This document shows, piece by piece, positions 47,275 to 60,185 of a stretch of DNA of 64,000 nucleotides. Under the pieces are notes generated by a model that had not been told where the DNA came from, searched no databases, and saw nothing but the letters and a program-made list of their open reading frames with translations. The first letter of the stretch is position 1. The number at the start of each line of letters is the position of its first letter. Position numbers and translations under genes: made by a program. The DNA comes from Pycnopodia helianthoides (lineage: Eukaryota > Echinodermata > Asteroidea > Forcipulatida > Asteriidae): contig CM063246.1 of the NCBI GenBank assembly GCA_032158295.1, positions 19,402,991 to 19,466,990 on the forward strand, in the 5' to 3' direction.

Positions 47275-47540
47275 TTAAAGGAACAATGAGAGACGAAAAA
47301 GAAGGCAAATAATTTTGACTTTAATAACGGTCATAATTATGACATATATTTCTCAAAAACGTGGCCTGTACATGTCTTAAATATGACTTAATTGGCACAA
47401 GTCATACTTATGCTAGTTTATAATTTTGAGAAATATAAGTCATAGTTATGACTTGTGCTAATTCATAATTATGAGATATAAAACATACAGTTCTGGCTTA
47501 TAATTAGGCCTACGACTCTCTTATCTCGATGGCCCTTTAA
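47275..47540. mobile_element. Possible MITE with TTAA ends
   Basis: TTAAAGGAACAATGAGAG at left, GGCCCTTTAA at right; the interior has inverted TCATAATTATGA blocks. The termini match weakly. Confidence 0.4.
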
Positions 47541-48389
47541 CGCTTCCGTACATTGGTGTAACTAGAGGAGGAAACCAAACCGAGTACTTTAACGGATCCA
47601 AACGTCACAATAGACCCCTTTGCTTTGGCCGCCGTCTTTGATGTCGGACAGTGCAAACGTGCACGCGTGGACGCGCTGCGCACTACTCTCGGCCAATGAT
47701 AGCGCCCCACTGACATCAGTGAGGGGGACTGTTTTGGGGCTAGTGATGTCATCGTGCCTGACCCTCACTGTCAGTTGATTGTAGCATGCATATTCATGAG
47801 CTGTGTTTTATTGGAAAGTCGTCGAGGGGAAATTTTTCTGAGTCTTCCAAGCCTTTGAGCTAAGTTTGGCTATAGACCGATCCATTAAGTTCCGCCCCCT
47901 TATATACCTGTTGACCAGTAGCCTTGTCCAAGGCTCTTTACGCAAGCACCCCGCTTTGAATACTAGCACGGTACTAGAAACTGCAGTACAATGTACATTT
48001 TACATACTGTACTTGATGTATGTACAATGTACATGTACAGTATGCCGTGGGGTCGAAGCATGGTTTTCGAGGTTTTTCAACCTCGTACCAAAAACGAAGC
48101 CGAAACAGAGCCTTGTTCCCACTGTAAAAAGGTCAGATTGTGGGCGGAGTTACTTTATGCTAATATTCCCGAAGGTGTATGCTCATTGGTTAATGTTTAG
48201 TGGCATGGCGAATACTACATAAACAGTCTCACGTGCATGGCATGCATGGAGTCATGCAATGAATGTTCTTGAAATATTATGGAAGGAACAGAAAAGTCCA
48301 GCGATCTACAAACGTCGCTAAAACGTGTCGTTGGCACAGTGTGAGTGTGGATGGTGCATTATTTACTATCGACTGTTGACTAGACTTGA

Positions 48390-48492
48390 TTTCGAGTCTG
48401 AGATCGCGGTTATTTCTCTGAATCAGCCACGCAAAACGCCCCCACAGATTAGCTATCAAACGCCCTAACTCGCAATCTCAGACTTGACCCTC
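48390..48492. mobile_element. Short MITE nested in the 2.36-kb element
   Basis: Inverted AGTCTGAGATCGCG / CGCAATCTCAGACT ends. A related element with AAGTCTGCGATCGT ends lies at 49069-49196. Confidence 0.6.
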
Positions 48493-49068
48493 TTGTGTGT
48501 ACGGGATATTCATTTATTCACAACTGACATTTACATAACAACACTGATACCAGAGAGATGACCAATCAGGGGCCACAAAACACATGTTGGCCGCGTCTAT
48601 TGCAAGTAGGTTACAATCACATCAGCATTTTCTGTAAAATCTCATTGGTCTGAACTTGGTTTTAATTTGTTACAGTGCTTGGTACGTATGGCATTTTTAA
48701 TTTAGCTAAAATAGTACAAGATCTTAAACTGTTGAAAAATAAACATGATATAATACCTGATTTTTACTAGACGATAAACTGTTAACCCATGGTTTGAATG
48801 GAATCGTCTAGTGATTTTTTTTATTTATTTTGAATTTAATAACAAGAATCGATTTTTGTGTTTTTTATTCTTAACTTAATTTGAATCATCTGAGCAGAGG
48901 CAGTTCAGTTATGTGCATCAATATTGTATTTCTGTACTGTATTTCGTGGTACAAACGGTTGAATTTGAATATGCATTTTATTGAAGGCTTCTGCGATTCT
49001 GACCAATCAGAGTGTTCCGTCCACTTTTGGACTAATTCGCCATAGGGTGTGTACAAACCGATGAACAG

Positions 49069-49196
49069 GATTCCCAAGTCTGCGATCGTAGGCTAATGGC
49101 AGAGGTTAATCCACAAGAGGGCGCTATTTCAGGCAATAATGTATTAGCTATCGGGTAAACTAAAAGCCACGATCGCAGACTTGGAACCAAGTCTAA
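49069..49196. mobile_element. Short MITE, AAGTCTGCGATCGT termini
   Basis: CCAAGTCTGCGATCGTAGGC at left and its inverse at right; the interior TTAGCTATCGGGTAAAC resembles 48450-48470. Confidence 0.75.
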
Positions 49197-50289
49197 CTGT
49201 TGACGAGAATGTCAACATGGTTAAATTACCGACAGTGATCAAGATGATATTACTTCTGCTATAACTCATAACTGTAACTCTAAAAAGGGTATTGGTAAGC
49301 CCTGGATAAGTTGTTCAATGTTCTTTTCAACTATTATATGGAAAAGGGCCTTGGTGATCGTACGGGCCCAACTGAGCATGCCATGCAGCTGAGTAACTCA
49401 CTCAGTCACTGTATGTTGTGATGTTGATCCCATGGAGCTCCATGGTTTAACTTACCGAAGAAAATCAGTGAAAAACCGCCGATTTTCCAAATCCTGTGGG
49501 CAGGTTAACGAACACGTTATGTCCTAAAAGAAAACAATGAAGTGCTTTCCGCTGTTCTGGGTTGAAATGATCAATTTCTAGCTTGTCTGCAGCAGAATTT
49601 AAACTTCCATTCAATGTTTCTTGAGAGTATTCGCGAGTGGAGGACGCCATCTTTTTCTCGTTGTTGATAAACACACATCATTGCGTCATAACGAGAGTTT
49701 ATGATTGGACGATTATCCGTCAGTACAGGAAATGAATATTCAATACCCGATTCCAGCATACGTAATTTGCGCCCGAATCCGGGCGCAATTTTTCCAGTGG
49801 GAACAAGGCTCTGTTTCGGCTTCGTTTTTGGTACGAGGTTGAAAAACCTCGAAAACCATGCTTCGACCCCATGGCATACTGTACATGTACATTGTACATA
49901 CATCAAGTACAGTATGAAAAATGTACATTGTACTGCAGTTTCTAGTACCGTGCTAGTATTCAAAGCGGGGTGCTTGCGTAAAGAGCCTTGGACAAGGCTA
50001 GTTGACCAGTCACAACCTTGGCTATACGCCAACAAAAGTCCGACACGCTAAAATCCCATTATACAAGTAAACATGAGTGCGTGCGTACTTGAAGCGCGCA
50101 CTTTCATGTCGTGAGTGTGGCATTGGAGAGATGCACTTGTGCTGCCCACGTGTGCAGTGTTGATGCCATTAGCCAATGCTGTGATTGGGCAATATGTTAA
50201 GGAGGTGGGGCTGAATGGATCGGTCTATTATAAACAATGAAAATATCAGCGAGATCCTTCATGTTGTGAGAGTATTTTGCAGAATGTTC

Positions 50290-50790
50290 CCCCACCGCTA
50301 ATTAACACATTAATGTACATACAAGGCATTTATAAAGCGCCACTACATCAAGAACGCAGCTCATTAGACACGAGCAGCTTAACAGAGTTTGGTTCCATGA
50401 GGCGAGCAGTGTCAGATGCTGAAGGAGGGGTTTAGCGCCCATGTCGTTGGGGAAACGGGCAAGATGATGCTGGGTAACCAGATGATGTTGGGGCATTTAC
50501 CCACATAGACCAAGATATTGAAGGTTGTCCTCTCCCTAACAGGCAGCCAGTGAAGTTCTTTAAAGATGAGGTGTGGCATGATCACGGTTGAGGCCAGCAC
50601 AACCGACAAGTTTTAGCCACCCAGTTCGGTATCCTTTACAGACGCTGAAAATTGGTTTGTTAGGTCCAAACAAGTCAATGTCATGGTCAAGCCTAGTGAG
50701 AATCAGAGCGTGGACCACAAGATGGCATGATGTGTCCCTGTCAAGGAATCATCTGATATTTGTGAGATGTTGCAAGTCTGGTAATTGATA
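50290..50790 (-). mobile_element. LINE ORF2 C-terminal relic (CR1/L2/Rex-like)
   Basis: Minus frames read ILTRLDHDIDLFG, then IFKELHWLPVRERTTFNILV, then a WNQ tail, in the order expected for the end of a non-LTR ORF2 (SRLDYCN..., LHWLPV..., LWN). Interrupted by stops and frame changes. Confidence 0.65.
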
Positions 50791-51416
50791 CTTTTTTTTT
50801 CTTCATCCCCCCCCTTTCCTCGTAGCATTTGTTTGCCCGATATCAAATTTAAATCATTTGAAAAAAAGAAAAGAAAAAAGCTTGGTGAACAAATTATTGT
50901 TGATTGTTTTCTAGCATGGGCAATGTCTTTTGAGAGAAATTTTAAAAACATTTTGAATTTCTTACTTTCAAAACGCCACTATTTACGAGGGACCTTGTTA
51001 TTGTTATTACTAACATTGTAAATAGTAAAATACATGTAGGTAACGTTTTGTTCTATTTTTCACTGCAGTCAACACACTCCTTTTAAAAATGCTTTCAATG
51101 CTCTAATGAGTGTAGGCCCCTTTTTTGTCAATGTTAGGGTATTTGTTTGCCCCAATTGGCCTATGATCCACCACCAGCAGGGTTCACAAGTGTTGGATTA
51201 TGATGCCCAAAATTGGCACATAATATTTTGTCTACATGCAGGTGCATTTCTAAATTTTGCTTCAGTTCACAAAACCTCAACAATAAATAAAGTGGCCTTA
51301 ATTTTGAGCTGCATCTAGTGCCCCCATTATCAAAATCTGCCCAGGGATAGTGCTACATGCATACAGCACCATACATCACCCTCTCTCTCTATTTTGAAGA
51401 TGGAGTTGAAGAGTAC

Positions 51417-51809
51417 TTAAAGGCACAGTACACGTTTGTTACTCTAAAACTTAATGGCAATAAAAACTTACTTGGTAATAAGTACAGCAGCGTTGGGTAG
51501 TATAATGAGTTTTGAGAAACTTTTATTTCCTAAGTATACGGTTATGGAAAAAATACCACTTTTTATTTCCCAAAATTTGAATCTGAGAAGCGTTTCTGTC
51601 AGAAACGCTTCTCAGACTTTGTATTCCTATTTATGGGGAATATTCTTCATGCGTGGAAATATTCGCTCCGCTATTTCGGTGATATCTCAAAAACACGACC
51701 ACCTTTCAAAGTGAAATTTTCACAGGTTAGTTTTATTATATGTACTACATTTATATAGGTTTAACACAATCAGTAGGCTCCAATTACCAAAGGTATGCAG
51801 CACCTTTAA
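51417..51809. mobile_element. MITE with TTAA duplications
   Basis: Element 51421-51805. Left AGGCACAGTACACGTTTG, right inverted AGGTGCTGCATACCTTTG; centre palindrome CTGAGAAGCGTTTCTG / CAGAAACGCTTCTCAG. Resembles the 42970-43343 family. Confidence 0.75.
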
Positions 51810-53380
51810 GATAAGTAGTTGTACCCCATCTCCCACATCTACTCCATGCCAGTAGGTTTTAGTAAGTAAGACAAGTTCTTATCAGAACAAAATATACTTA
51901 GTAACAGAACATATTAAATGGTGTACCCGAAAACCAAACCCCACAATACAAAGCTTGAAATTTTGTTTTAAAAATATCAAAATACATCTACAGACAAAAC
52001 TCCTTTTGTATGAACACGTTTTCATAAATTTTTGAAACAATGTAATGTATAACATTATGTACCAAAACATGAAGTTGCACATCACTTCGATTTGGCAAAA
52101 GTTTAAACAGTTTAGAAAACTATATCAACACAAATAATCTTGTTAACAGTACTCAACAACAAAACATCGACTCTTTTGGTTTGTCAAAGACAATCAAAGA
52201 TATTCACAATGATTTTAACATTAATTAAATGTATACATAATATATCTATGCAATCAATATAATTTAGGTATGACCCTCAAAATTATCAAATCATGATCAT
52301 CAATATGATTTAGGTATACATCAGAAATAATCATAGGGTTTCGCCATAAGTATTAACAAATTAAGTATGAACATCAACATAAATAATTTGGTTTGGTCAT
52401 CAGTACTATTTGGGAAAGAGTATCAAAAATTATATAAATAAAACAATTATTTAGGTTTAATCAATATGGATATAGAATTATAAATATTTCACATACATGG
52501 GCAGAAGTACCAAGAAACGTTGATTGAGAGAGTTTCAGCTTTTGAGAAACTTGTTTAGCATAGCCATGCCGTTTTTCTTGAGTTATTGTCGTTTAGGTTA
52601 TTTATTTAGTTTTTAGTCCCTGGTGAAGCAACTAATCTCTGTCTTTCAATTTTAAGGCTTTTTGTCTCATTTAGCATTTTGTCAGTGTCTAAAAGTGTCC
52701 TGAATGAGTTTGATGGCCACAAAATAAGTCTTATTTAGTATTGTATTGATAATGATAGTTTAATCGAAGGTCTCACCTTCCATTGATCTGTTCTTGTCTA
52801 ATTAATTTGTTTTAATATAATATTTGTTTATTCCCAGAATAATGTGCAACGTGTTCTAGGCTACCTTAATTCTTCAAACAGGGTTAAAAATGCAATTCAA
52901 TTCAATTCTGAAATTGAAAAACTAGTTAAAGTTTAATGTTAGTAGGCCTTCGTGGATAAATGACCTTTTATCTTGCTGATGATTATACCCATTAAACTGA
53001 TTTTGTAACCTATGTGATATTCAGTTCGAATAACATCTCTGACTTGGTATGAAAATATTGTTAGTCCTAATGTTATACCTTAATATTTAATGTTGCTTTT
53101 AAGCACTCCTCTGTTGTTGTTGTTTTTTTTTCAATTGCTGAGGTAAAAAAAAAAAAAAAAGGCTTGTACACCTCAACCTATCTCTGTAACTCGTTCGTGT
53201 CTTTGTGACAGCATTCCCCAGAAAAATAATAGTATCAATATACTATTTTTCATTTTACATAATAGACATTGTTCGTTTTCTCTTCCCCTGCCATTAGACA
53301 TACAATGCACAAGGAATGCCCGCAGGCAACTAATGCATTTCTTTCCCATATCAAAGCAAATCTGGCAGATTTGGATGTCC
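51810..53380. other. AT-rich gene-free interval
   Basis: A Penelope-like tail fragment at about 51870-51945, then AT-rich sequence with a poly-A run at 53144-53161. No supported exon. Confidence 0.5.
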
Positions 53381-54340
53381 TACTAGCATAACTGCATGAA
53401 GCCTCGGCACTGTCTTTCTGCTCACACCCCCCACTAGCATAACTGCATGAAGTCTCGGCACTGTCTTTCTGCTCACACCCCCCACTAGCATAACTGCATG
53501 AAGTCTCAGCACTGTCTTTCTGCTCACACCCCCCACTAGCATAACTGCATGAAGCCTCGGCACTGTCTTTCTGCTCACACCCCCCACTAGCATAACTGCA
53601 TGAAGCCTCGGCACTGTCTTTCTGCTCACACCCCCCACTAGCATAACTGCATGAAGCCTCGGCACTGTCTTTCTGCTCACACCCCCCACTAGCATAACTG
53701 CATGAAGCTCGGCACTGTCTTTCTGCTCACACCCCCCACTAGCATAACTGCATGAAGTCCTCGGCACTGTCTTTCTGCTCACACCCCCCACTAGCATAAC
53801 TGCATGAAGCTCGGCACTGTCTTTCTGCTCACACCCCCCACTAGCATAACTGCATGAAGCCTCGGCACTGTCTTTCTGCTCACACCCCCCACTAGCATAA
53901 CTGCATGAAGCCTCGGCACTGTCTTTCTGCTCACACCCCCCACTAGCATAACTGCATGAAGCCTCGGCACTGTCCTTCTGCTCACACCCCCCACTAGCAT
54001 AACTGCATGAAGTCTCGGCACTGTCTTTCTGCTCACACCCCCCACTAGCATAACTGCATGAAGCCTCGCGCTGTCTTTCTGCTCATACCCCCCACTAGCA
54101 TAACTGCATGAAGCCTCGGCACTGTCTTTCTGCTCACACCCCCCACTAGCATAACTGCATGAAGCCTCGGCACTGTCTTTCTGCTCACACCCCCCACTAG
54201 CATAACTATGAAGCCTCGGCACTGTCTTTTTGCTCACACCCCCACTAGCATAACTACATGAAGCCTCGGCACTGTCTTTCTGCTCACACCCCCCACTAGC
54301 ATAACTGCATAAAGCCTCGACACTGTCTTTCTGCTCACAG
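53381..54340. repeat. 51-bp minisatellite, about 19 copies
   Basis: Unit starts ACTAGCATAACTGCATGAAG and ends CTGCTCACACCCCCC. Period 51 bp, i.e. 17 codons; the minus strand is open over runs of units as YASGGCEQKDSAEASCS or another frame. Several units lack one base (GAAGCTCGG for GAAGCCTCGG) or more, shifting frame, so coding is doubtful. Confidence 0.9.
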
Positions 54341-54345
54341 CCTGT

Positions 54346-55783
54346 CTGTTAAAGTGCAACCTTGGATGAAAAATGTCAAGAAGTTTAATCTCTTAAGTCT
54401 GAAGTATTAAGAAATATATCTTTGACCGTGGCCACTCTATGTTTGATATTTACAGTCCCTTACTATTAAAGCTTTATACACTGATTGTGAACCTACCGTG
54501 GAGGTGTCTACGGGAAAATATGATGCTGACTGGCTGACTGCACTGAGACCAACTGCCTCTAGGCTTGACGAGCTTGTAGAGGAACAATCCAGCTTTTGAA
54601 ATGAATTTAAAAACACCTAATTTCAACAAGTCTTTTTCGGCCTTTAGTTTTTGATAGAGGAGCATTGGTATGTGTACTTTTGATTACCAATAAGTCAATT
54701 ATCATGATTACTGAAGATTTCCTGTCATTTGTCACATACTCAAGTGGGTTGAAAGTTGAGATCCTGCATTTTTTTAATAAGTGGTTTATGCTTGACCAAT
54801 CACATAATATCTGTACACAGGCTTTTTGCCAGTTACAATTTTTCTTGGTTATCTTAAAAAAGGAAGTACATTAAATATTTATTTATGAAGTATTGAATTT
54901 TGATATGCAATTTTTTGCACAACAGCATTTTTTTTTCATTAGAATGTTACCATCACTAATTCAAATATTGGCTTTAATTGAAAACGAGATGAGAATTAAT
55001 TTACTCCTTTTCCATCAAGTTGACACACCTGTATCTCTAAAGACTTCAAGTACAGTCGTGCTTTTGACCCTTTTTCTCCATGCATTTCACTGATGTTGAA
55101 GTCCTCCCTCTGTAACTCTTGCCCTTGAAAGTTACAAAGGCTGAATTTCATATCTTTTCGATGCCCTTTTGTAGATAGCCCCCCTGGAAAAAATAGGGGC
55201 ACGCTTTCCTCCAAAATATGGCTGTACGAGGATTTTCTGTTGCACGTCAAACTCCTGACACCTCCGCCTTTCTCTCTGCGAACTTGAGCAATCTTCTTTG
55301 TCTGTACATTCTGATGAAACCATCCTACTTGGATGTTTACTGCAACACTCAACTGCTTTACTCTTGTGCTGCCAGAAGCTGTGGGTTCGACCTGCCCCCC
55401 CCCAAAAAAAAAAAAAAAAAAAAAAAAATAAAAAAATAAAAAAAATATATAATGCAAGAAATGCAGTCATGTGTTTACACATTAATACTCACAATTGAGC
55501 TGGATTTGACCGCATGTCTTTTACAGGTGTGTTTATATGCAGTACTCTTACATGAGTGCAACGTGTGCAGAGGGTACTCAAGTTAATTCCTTCATATTTT
55601 GCAATGAAAACATTGTCAGGGAAAGCATTTGACCATTCCTGTAGGTTTTTGATGTTGATGCACATCTCATGAAATGATCGATTAATACTTTTTTACATGG
55701 TCCTCCAATGGGTTAGTTTTTTGCTGATTGGGATCATAATGTGGATTTTAATGCCTAGGTGTTGGACTCTAACAGATTTGGGC
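54346..55783. other. Gene-free interval with C/A homopolymers
   Basis: No exon with usable splice signals. A C-run plus A-run at 55396-55440 makes the overlapping open frames there meaningless. Confidence 0.5.
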
Positions 55784-58478
55784 TGGTTAGAGTATTCTTC
55801 TTCTTATCGTGTCCACACAGGTTCGTGGCTGAATAAGGGGTGTCGCTCATCTGTGGTCTGGCGATATCGTTCTCTGCTGCTTGCCGCACTGCGTCTAACA
55901 TCAGGTGGCGCTATACCAGAAAGTATGTATAGGCTGTCAGTTGGTGCTGGTCTGAGGCATCCAGTGATAAGTCGGCATGTAACATTGATGGCTGGATCAA
56001 TCTTCTTAGCGTGGGTAGATCTTTCCCAGACTGGGCACGCATACTCTGCAGATGAATAACAAAGGGCTAAGGCCGTTGATCTTAGAGTGTCTGGGCTGGC
56101 ACCCCATCTTGTTCCAGTGAGTTTGCTGACAATGTTGTTTCTTGCACAGACTTTGGCTTTGGTCTTCTCAACATGGGTCTTGAAGGAGAGGCAGCGGTCT
56201 AGGGTGACACTTGGGTACACTGGATGATCACAGTTTTCAAGAGGAACCCCAGACCAGGAGACGTTCAGTTGGCGTTTGGCTTCTCGATTACGCAGATGAA
56301 AGGCACACACCTGTGTTTTTGATGGATTTGCACGGAGGTGGTTCTCTTTGTAGTAAGGTGACAATACGTCGAGAGCAAACGAGAGTCTTTCTTCAACAGT
56401 ACTGAAGTCACTGTCTTAAGCAGCTACACCAAGGTCATCTGCATAGATGAAGCGGGGTGTACCTTCACTTCTTGGCTGATCATTGGTGTAAATGTTGAAG
56501 AGTAGAGGTGCAAGCACACTGCCCTGTGGTAACCCATTCTTGAGATTTCTCCATCTGCTCTTCTTACTCCCAAGCTCAACGTAGAAGTGCCTGTTCTCTA
56601 GCATACTTTCAACCAGTTCTGTAAGACGGATGTCCTTTGTGAGTTCCAAGATCTTGTGGAGGAGACATCTGTGGTTAACTGTGTCGTAGGCAGCTGAGAG
56701 GTCAACAAACACGACACCGGTTACTTTCCCTTCCTCGAAACCATCTTCTATGTACTGAGTGAGGTTGAGTACTTGGCTCGTAGTTGATTTGCCAGGACGG
56801 AAACTGGCTTGCTCTGGTATGAGGAGTTTATCAACAACAGGTCCAACTCGGTTGAGTATGAGGCGTTCGAAGAGCTTATACAGGTGACTCAGAAGTGATA
56901 TTGGTCTGTAGCTCTTAGGAATGGCTGGATCTTTCCCAGGTTTCACAAGTGCTAGAACATGTGCTTTCTTCCAGATCTTAGGCATCTTGTTGGTGGACAG
57001 CAATGGTTGTACAACTGTAGCAGCCATTTCTTAGCAGCAGGTCCAAAGTTCTTAATTTGCTCTGAGTTGTTATCAAGGCCGATAGCTTTTCCTGGTTTCA
57101 ACGAGGTGATACCCTCTTCCAACTCTTCCATGGTCATGGGTCGGGTGAATCCCTGGTCGTAGTTGTACTTTTTACGGTCCAGTTTGATCTTGTTCTTCAC
57201 CTTACCACTTTTCCCATTCAAGAGTAGCTGGTTAGCGACTTGGTTTGCAGTTACTTTGGGTTGGTGCAGTGGTGCTTAAGGATCTCCACGGAACTTTCGG
57301 ATGGTTGACCATGCTTTTTTGCTATTTTTTGACATATCAATTGATTCAATCAAGGCTTGCCAGGACTTACGACGCTCCTTGGATATGCTTTTCGTTACTT
57401 TCTCGCCTGTTTGAGTTGTTGCATCAGCGAATGGGTCTTCATTAAACATGGTAACATATTCTTCACACAGCTCTGAGCTTTCCTTGGATAGTCCAGGTAT
57501 ATATTGCACCCTACATCCCCGTGGGATATGTCTTCTTGCAGATTTCTTCACTTAAGTTCTGCGAAGCGGTCGTAGTTGCATGATACGGGAGAAATACGTT
57601 TGATGCTCTGATCCAGTTTATCAGAGAAACCTTGCCAGTCTGCTTTCCTGTAGTTGAAACGCCTCTTAAAAGGGACACTGGTTGGTCTTACAACTGCATT
57701 GACTTGGATGCCAATAGGTCGGTGCTGGCTCGATGGGATAGGGTCCATCACAAATTTCTGGCACGGGTCTGCAATGTTGTTGGTGACCATGGCCAGATCT
57801 GGGTTGTAACCACATCTCCAACGGGCACTGTAGAATGACGATGGTAGCTTGGAATCATGGATGAGGTTAAGTTGGTTGGAATCCATCCATTCCTCTACTG
57901 CTTCTCCATTTTTCTTGTACCCCCATTGGGTGCTATGGCTGTTGAAATCACCGATGATGATCTGTGATTTACCATGAATGTGTGAAACAAAATGTGGGAA
58001 CTTGAAGTCAGCTGCCGGTGGTTTGTATACAGATGTTACAACTAAACTGCTCAATTCTACACGCAGGACTTCAAAAGTATCATCTTCTGAAACGGACGTG
58101 CTTTCTGTAACTGAACTTGCTTTGACAAAGATAGCACTACCATACTGACGACGAGGGCGTTCATTGACGAGTATCATACCAGGTATGGATGGGCGGTTGT
58201 TGTCGCTTCCTCTATGGGTCTCCTGCAAGCAGAGGACGTCACATTGGAGATTGCTGCAAAGTTCGGCTAAGATTTGTTGCTTGGCCGTTGAGAAGCCTTC
58301 GATGTTAACAGAGATGACTGTCAGGGCAGGCCCTAAAAAGGACCTCCTCTGCTCTTGTCTAGACATGACAATTGCTGATGTTACTGGTAGATCTTGTTGT
58401 GTGTGGTGGTGGTGGTAGAATTAGCGTTATCCAGGACCGCGACGAGGACGCTTCTACCATGGCCCATGGTTAGAGTAT
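55784..58478 (-). mobile_element. Jockey-like LINE insertion with 12-bp target duplication
   Basis: Element 55796-58466 between direct repeats TGGTTAGAGTAT (55784-55795 and 58467-58478). Minus strand: AP endonuclease 57548-58366 (SVNIEGFS, LQETHR, IIGDFNSH, SSQHRPI), reverse transcriptase 56416-57221 (YRPISLLS, FVDLSAAYDTV, LPQGSVLAPLLFN, FIYADD) and C-terminal region 55804-56364 (SAEYACPVW, ITGCLRP). The 3' end is GATAAGAAGAAGA. The frame is broken by stops at about 56416 and 57276 and by shifts near 57020 and 57548. No ORF1 is present: only 100 bp precede the endonuclease, so the copy is 5'-truncated. Confidence 0.9.
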
Positions 58479-60185
58479 AAGGTAAAGTGACTCATCAAAT
58501 ATTAATAATAACTTACATGACTTCGTGCAGTGCTGGTGCTGGGAGTGCCCTGTTTGACAAAGAAATGTGAATTTGATTATAGCTTTAAGATTGCTTTAAA
58601 ATTGCTCCCTATTTATATGAATTGAGAAACCACGTTTAGGATTTCTAAATGTATTCTCCAACATGTAGTAACCATCAACTCAAACCAGGTGTTGGACTCT
58701 AACAGATTTGGGCTGGTTAGAGTACAAGGTAAAGTGACTCTACAAATATACAAATATTAATAACAACTTACATGACTTCGTGCAGTGCTGGTGCTGGGAG
58801 TGCCCTGTTTGACAAAAAATGTGAATTTGATTATAGCTTTAAGATTGCTTTAAAATTGCTCCCTATTTATATGAATTGAGAAACCGTGTTTAGGATTTAT
58901 ATATTTATTCGTCAACATGTAGTAACCTTCAACTCAAACCAGGTGTTGGACTCTAACAGATATGAACTGGTTAGAGTATAAGGTAAAGTGACTCAGCAAC
59001 TATTAATAAATACTTACATGTCTTGGTGCACTGCTGGTGCTGGGAGTGCCCTGTTTGACAAAGAAACGTGAATTTGATTATAGCTTTAAGATTGCTCCCT
59101 ATTTATATGAATTGAGAAACCACGTTTAGGATTTCTCAATGTATTCTCCAACATGTAGTAACCAGCAACTCAAACCAGGTGTTGGACTCTAACAGATTTG
59201 GGCTGGTTAGAGTACAAGGTAAAGTGACTCTACAAATATACAAATATTAATAACAACTTACATGACTTCGTGCAGTGCTGGTGCTGGGAGTGCCCTGTTT
59301 GACAAAGAAATGTGAATTTGATTATAGCTTTAAGATTGCTTTAAAATTGCTCCCTATTTATATGAATTGAGAAAGCACGTTTAGGATTTCTAAATGTATT
59401 CTCCAACATGTAGTAACCATCAACTCAAACCAGGTGTTGGACTCTAACAGATTTGGGCTGGTTAGAGTACAAGGTAAAGTGACTCTACAAATATACAAAT
59501 ATTAATAACAACTTACATGACTTCGTGCAGTGCTGGTGCTGGGAGTGCCCTGTTTGACAAAGAAATGTGAATTTGATTATAGCTTTAAGATTGCTTTAAA
59601 ATTGCTCCCTATTTATATGAATTGAGAAACCACGTTTAGGATTTCTAAATGTATTCTCCAACATGTAGTAACCATCAACTCAAACCAGGTGTTGGACTCT
59701 AACAGATTTGGGCTGGTTAGAGTACAAGGTAAAGTGACTCTACAAATATACAAATATTAATAACAACTTACATGACTTCGTGCAGTGCTGGTGCTGGGAG
59801 TGCCCTGTTTGACAAAAAATGTGAATTTGATGGTAGCTTAAAGGCTGCTTTAAAATTACTCTCTATTTATATGAATTTAGAAACCAAGCTTAGGATTTAT
59901 AGATTTATTCGTCAACATGTAGTAACCATCAACTCAAACCAGGTGTTGGATTCTAACAGATTTGGGCTTGTTAGAGTATAAGGTAAAGTGACTCTACAAA
60001 TATTATTAATAACTTACATGTCTTGGTGCAGTGCTGGTGCTGGGAGTGTCCTGTTTGACAAAGTAATGTGAATTTGATTATAGCTTAAAGGCTGCTTTAA
60101 AATTACTAACTATTTATATGAGCTGAGAAACCATGTTTAGGATTTATAGATTTACTTGCCAACTTGTTGTAACCATCAACTTCAA
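58479..60185 (-). repeat. 254-bp tandem array, seven copies each with a 33-nt exon-like segment
   Basis: GGTGTTGGA recurs at 58688, 58942, 59178, 59433, 59688 and 59942 (periods 254, 236, 255, 255, 254). On the minus strand every unit has CAAACAG, a 33-nt segment, then GTAAGT. The segment reads GTPSTSTARSH in frame 0, and GTPSTSSAPRH or DTPSTSTAPRH in the two most diverged copies; all three frames are open. The array starts at 55753-55795 and is interrupted there by the LINE. Confidence 0.9.

Larger units (their letters stand above)
47870..50228 (-). mobile_element. 2.36-kb inverted-repeat element with RecQ-like helicase fragment
   Basis: The outer ends are TAGACCGATCCATT (left) and its inverse (right). 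An almost identical inverted block links 47925-48130 with 49788-50000 (CCTTGTCCAAGGCTCTTTAC onward). The right arm has about 190 bp absent from the left. Inside, the minus frame 49464-49650 starts MASSTREYSQETLN and contains FNPEQRKAL and LPTGFGKS, the Q-like and Walker A motifs of RecQ-type helicases. A TGA follows a few codons after GKS, and the remaining helicase motifs are missing. Confidence 0.65.

Noticed and set aside
53351..54237. Long minus-strand ORFs of repeated MLVGGVSRKTVPRLHAV
   Set aside because: They are the 51-bp minisatellite in one of several open frames, with frame shifts between units.
55218..55498. ORFs ending in poly-lysine
   Set aside because: Driven by the C-run/A-run at 55396-55440; no splice or homology support.
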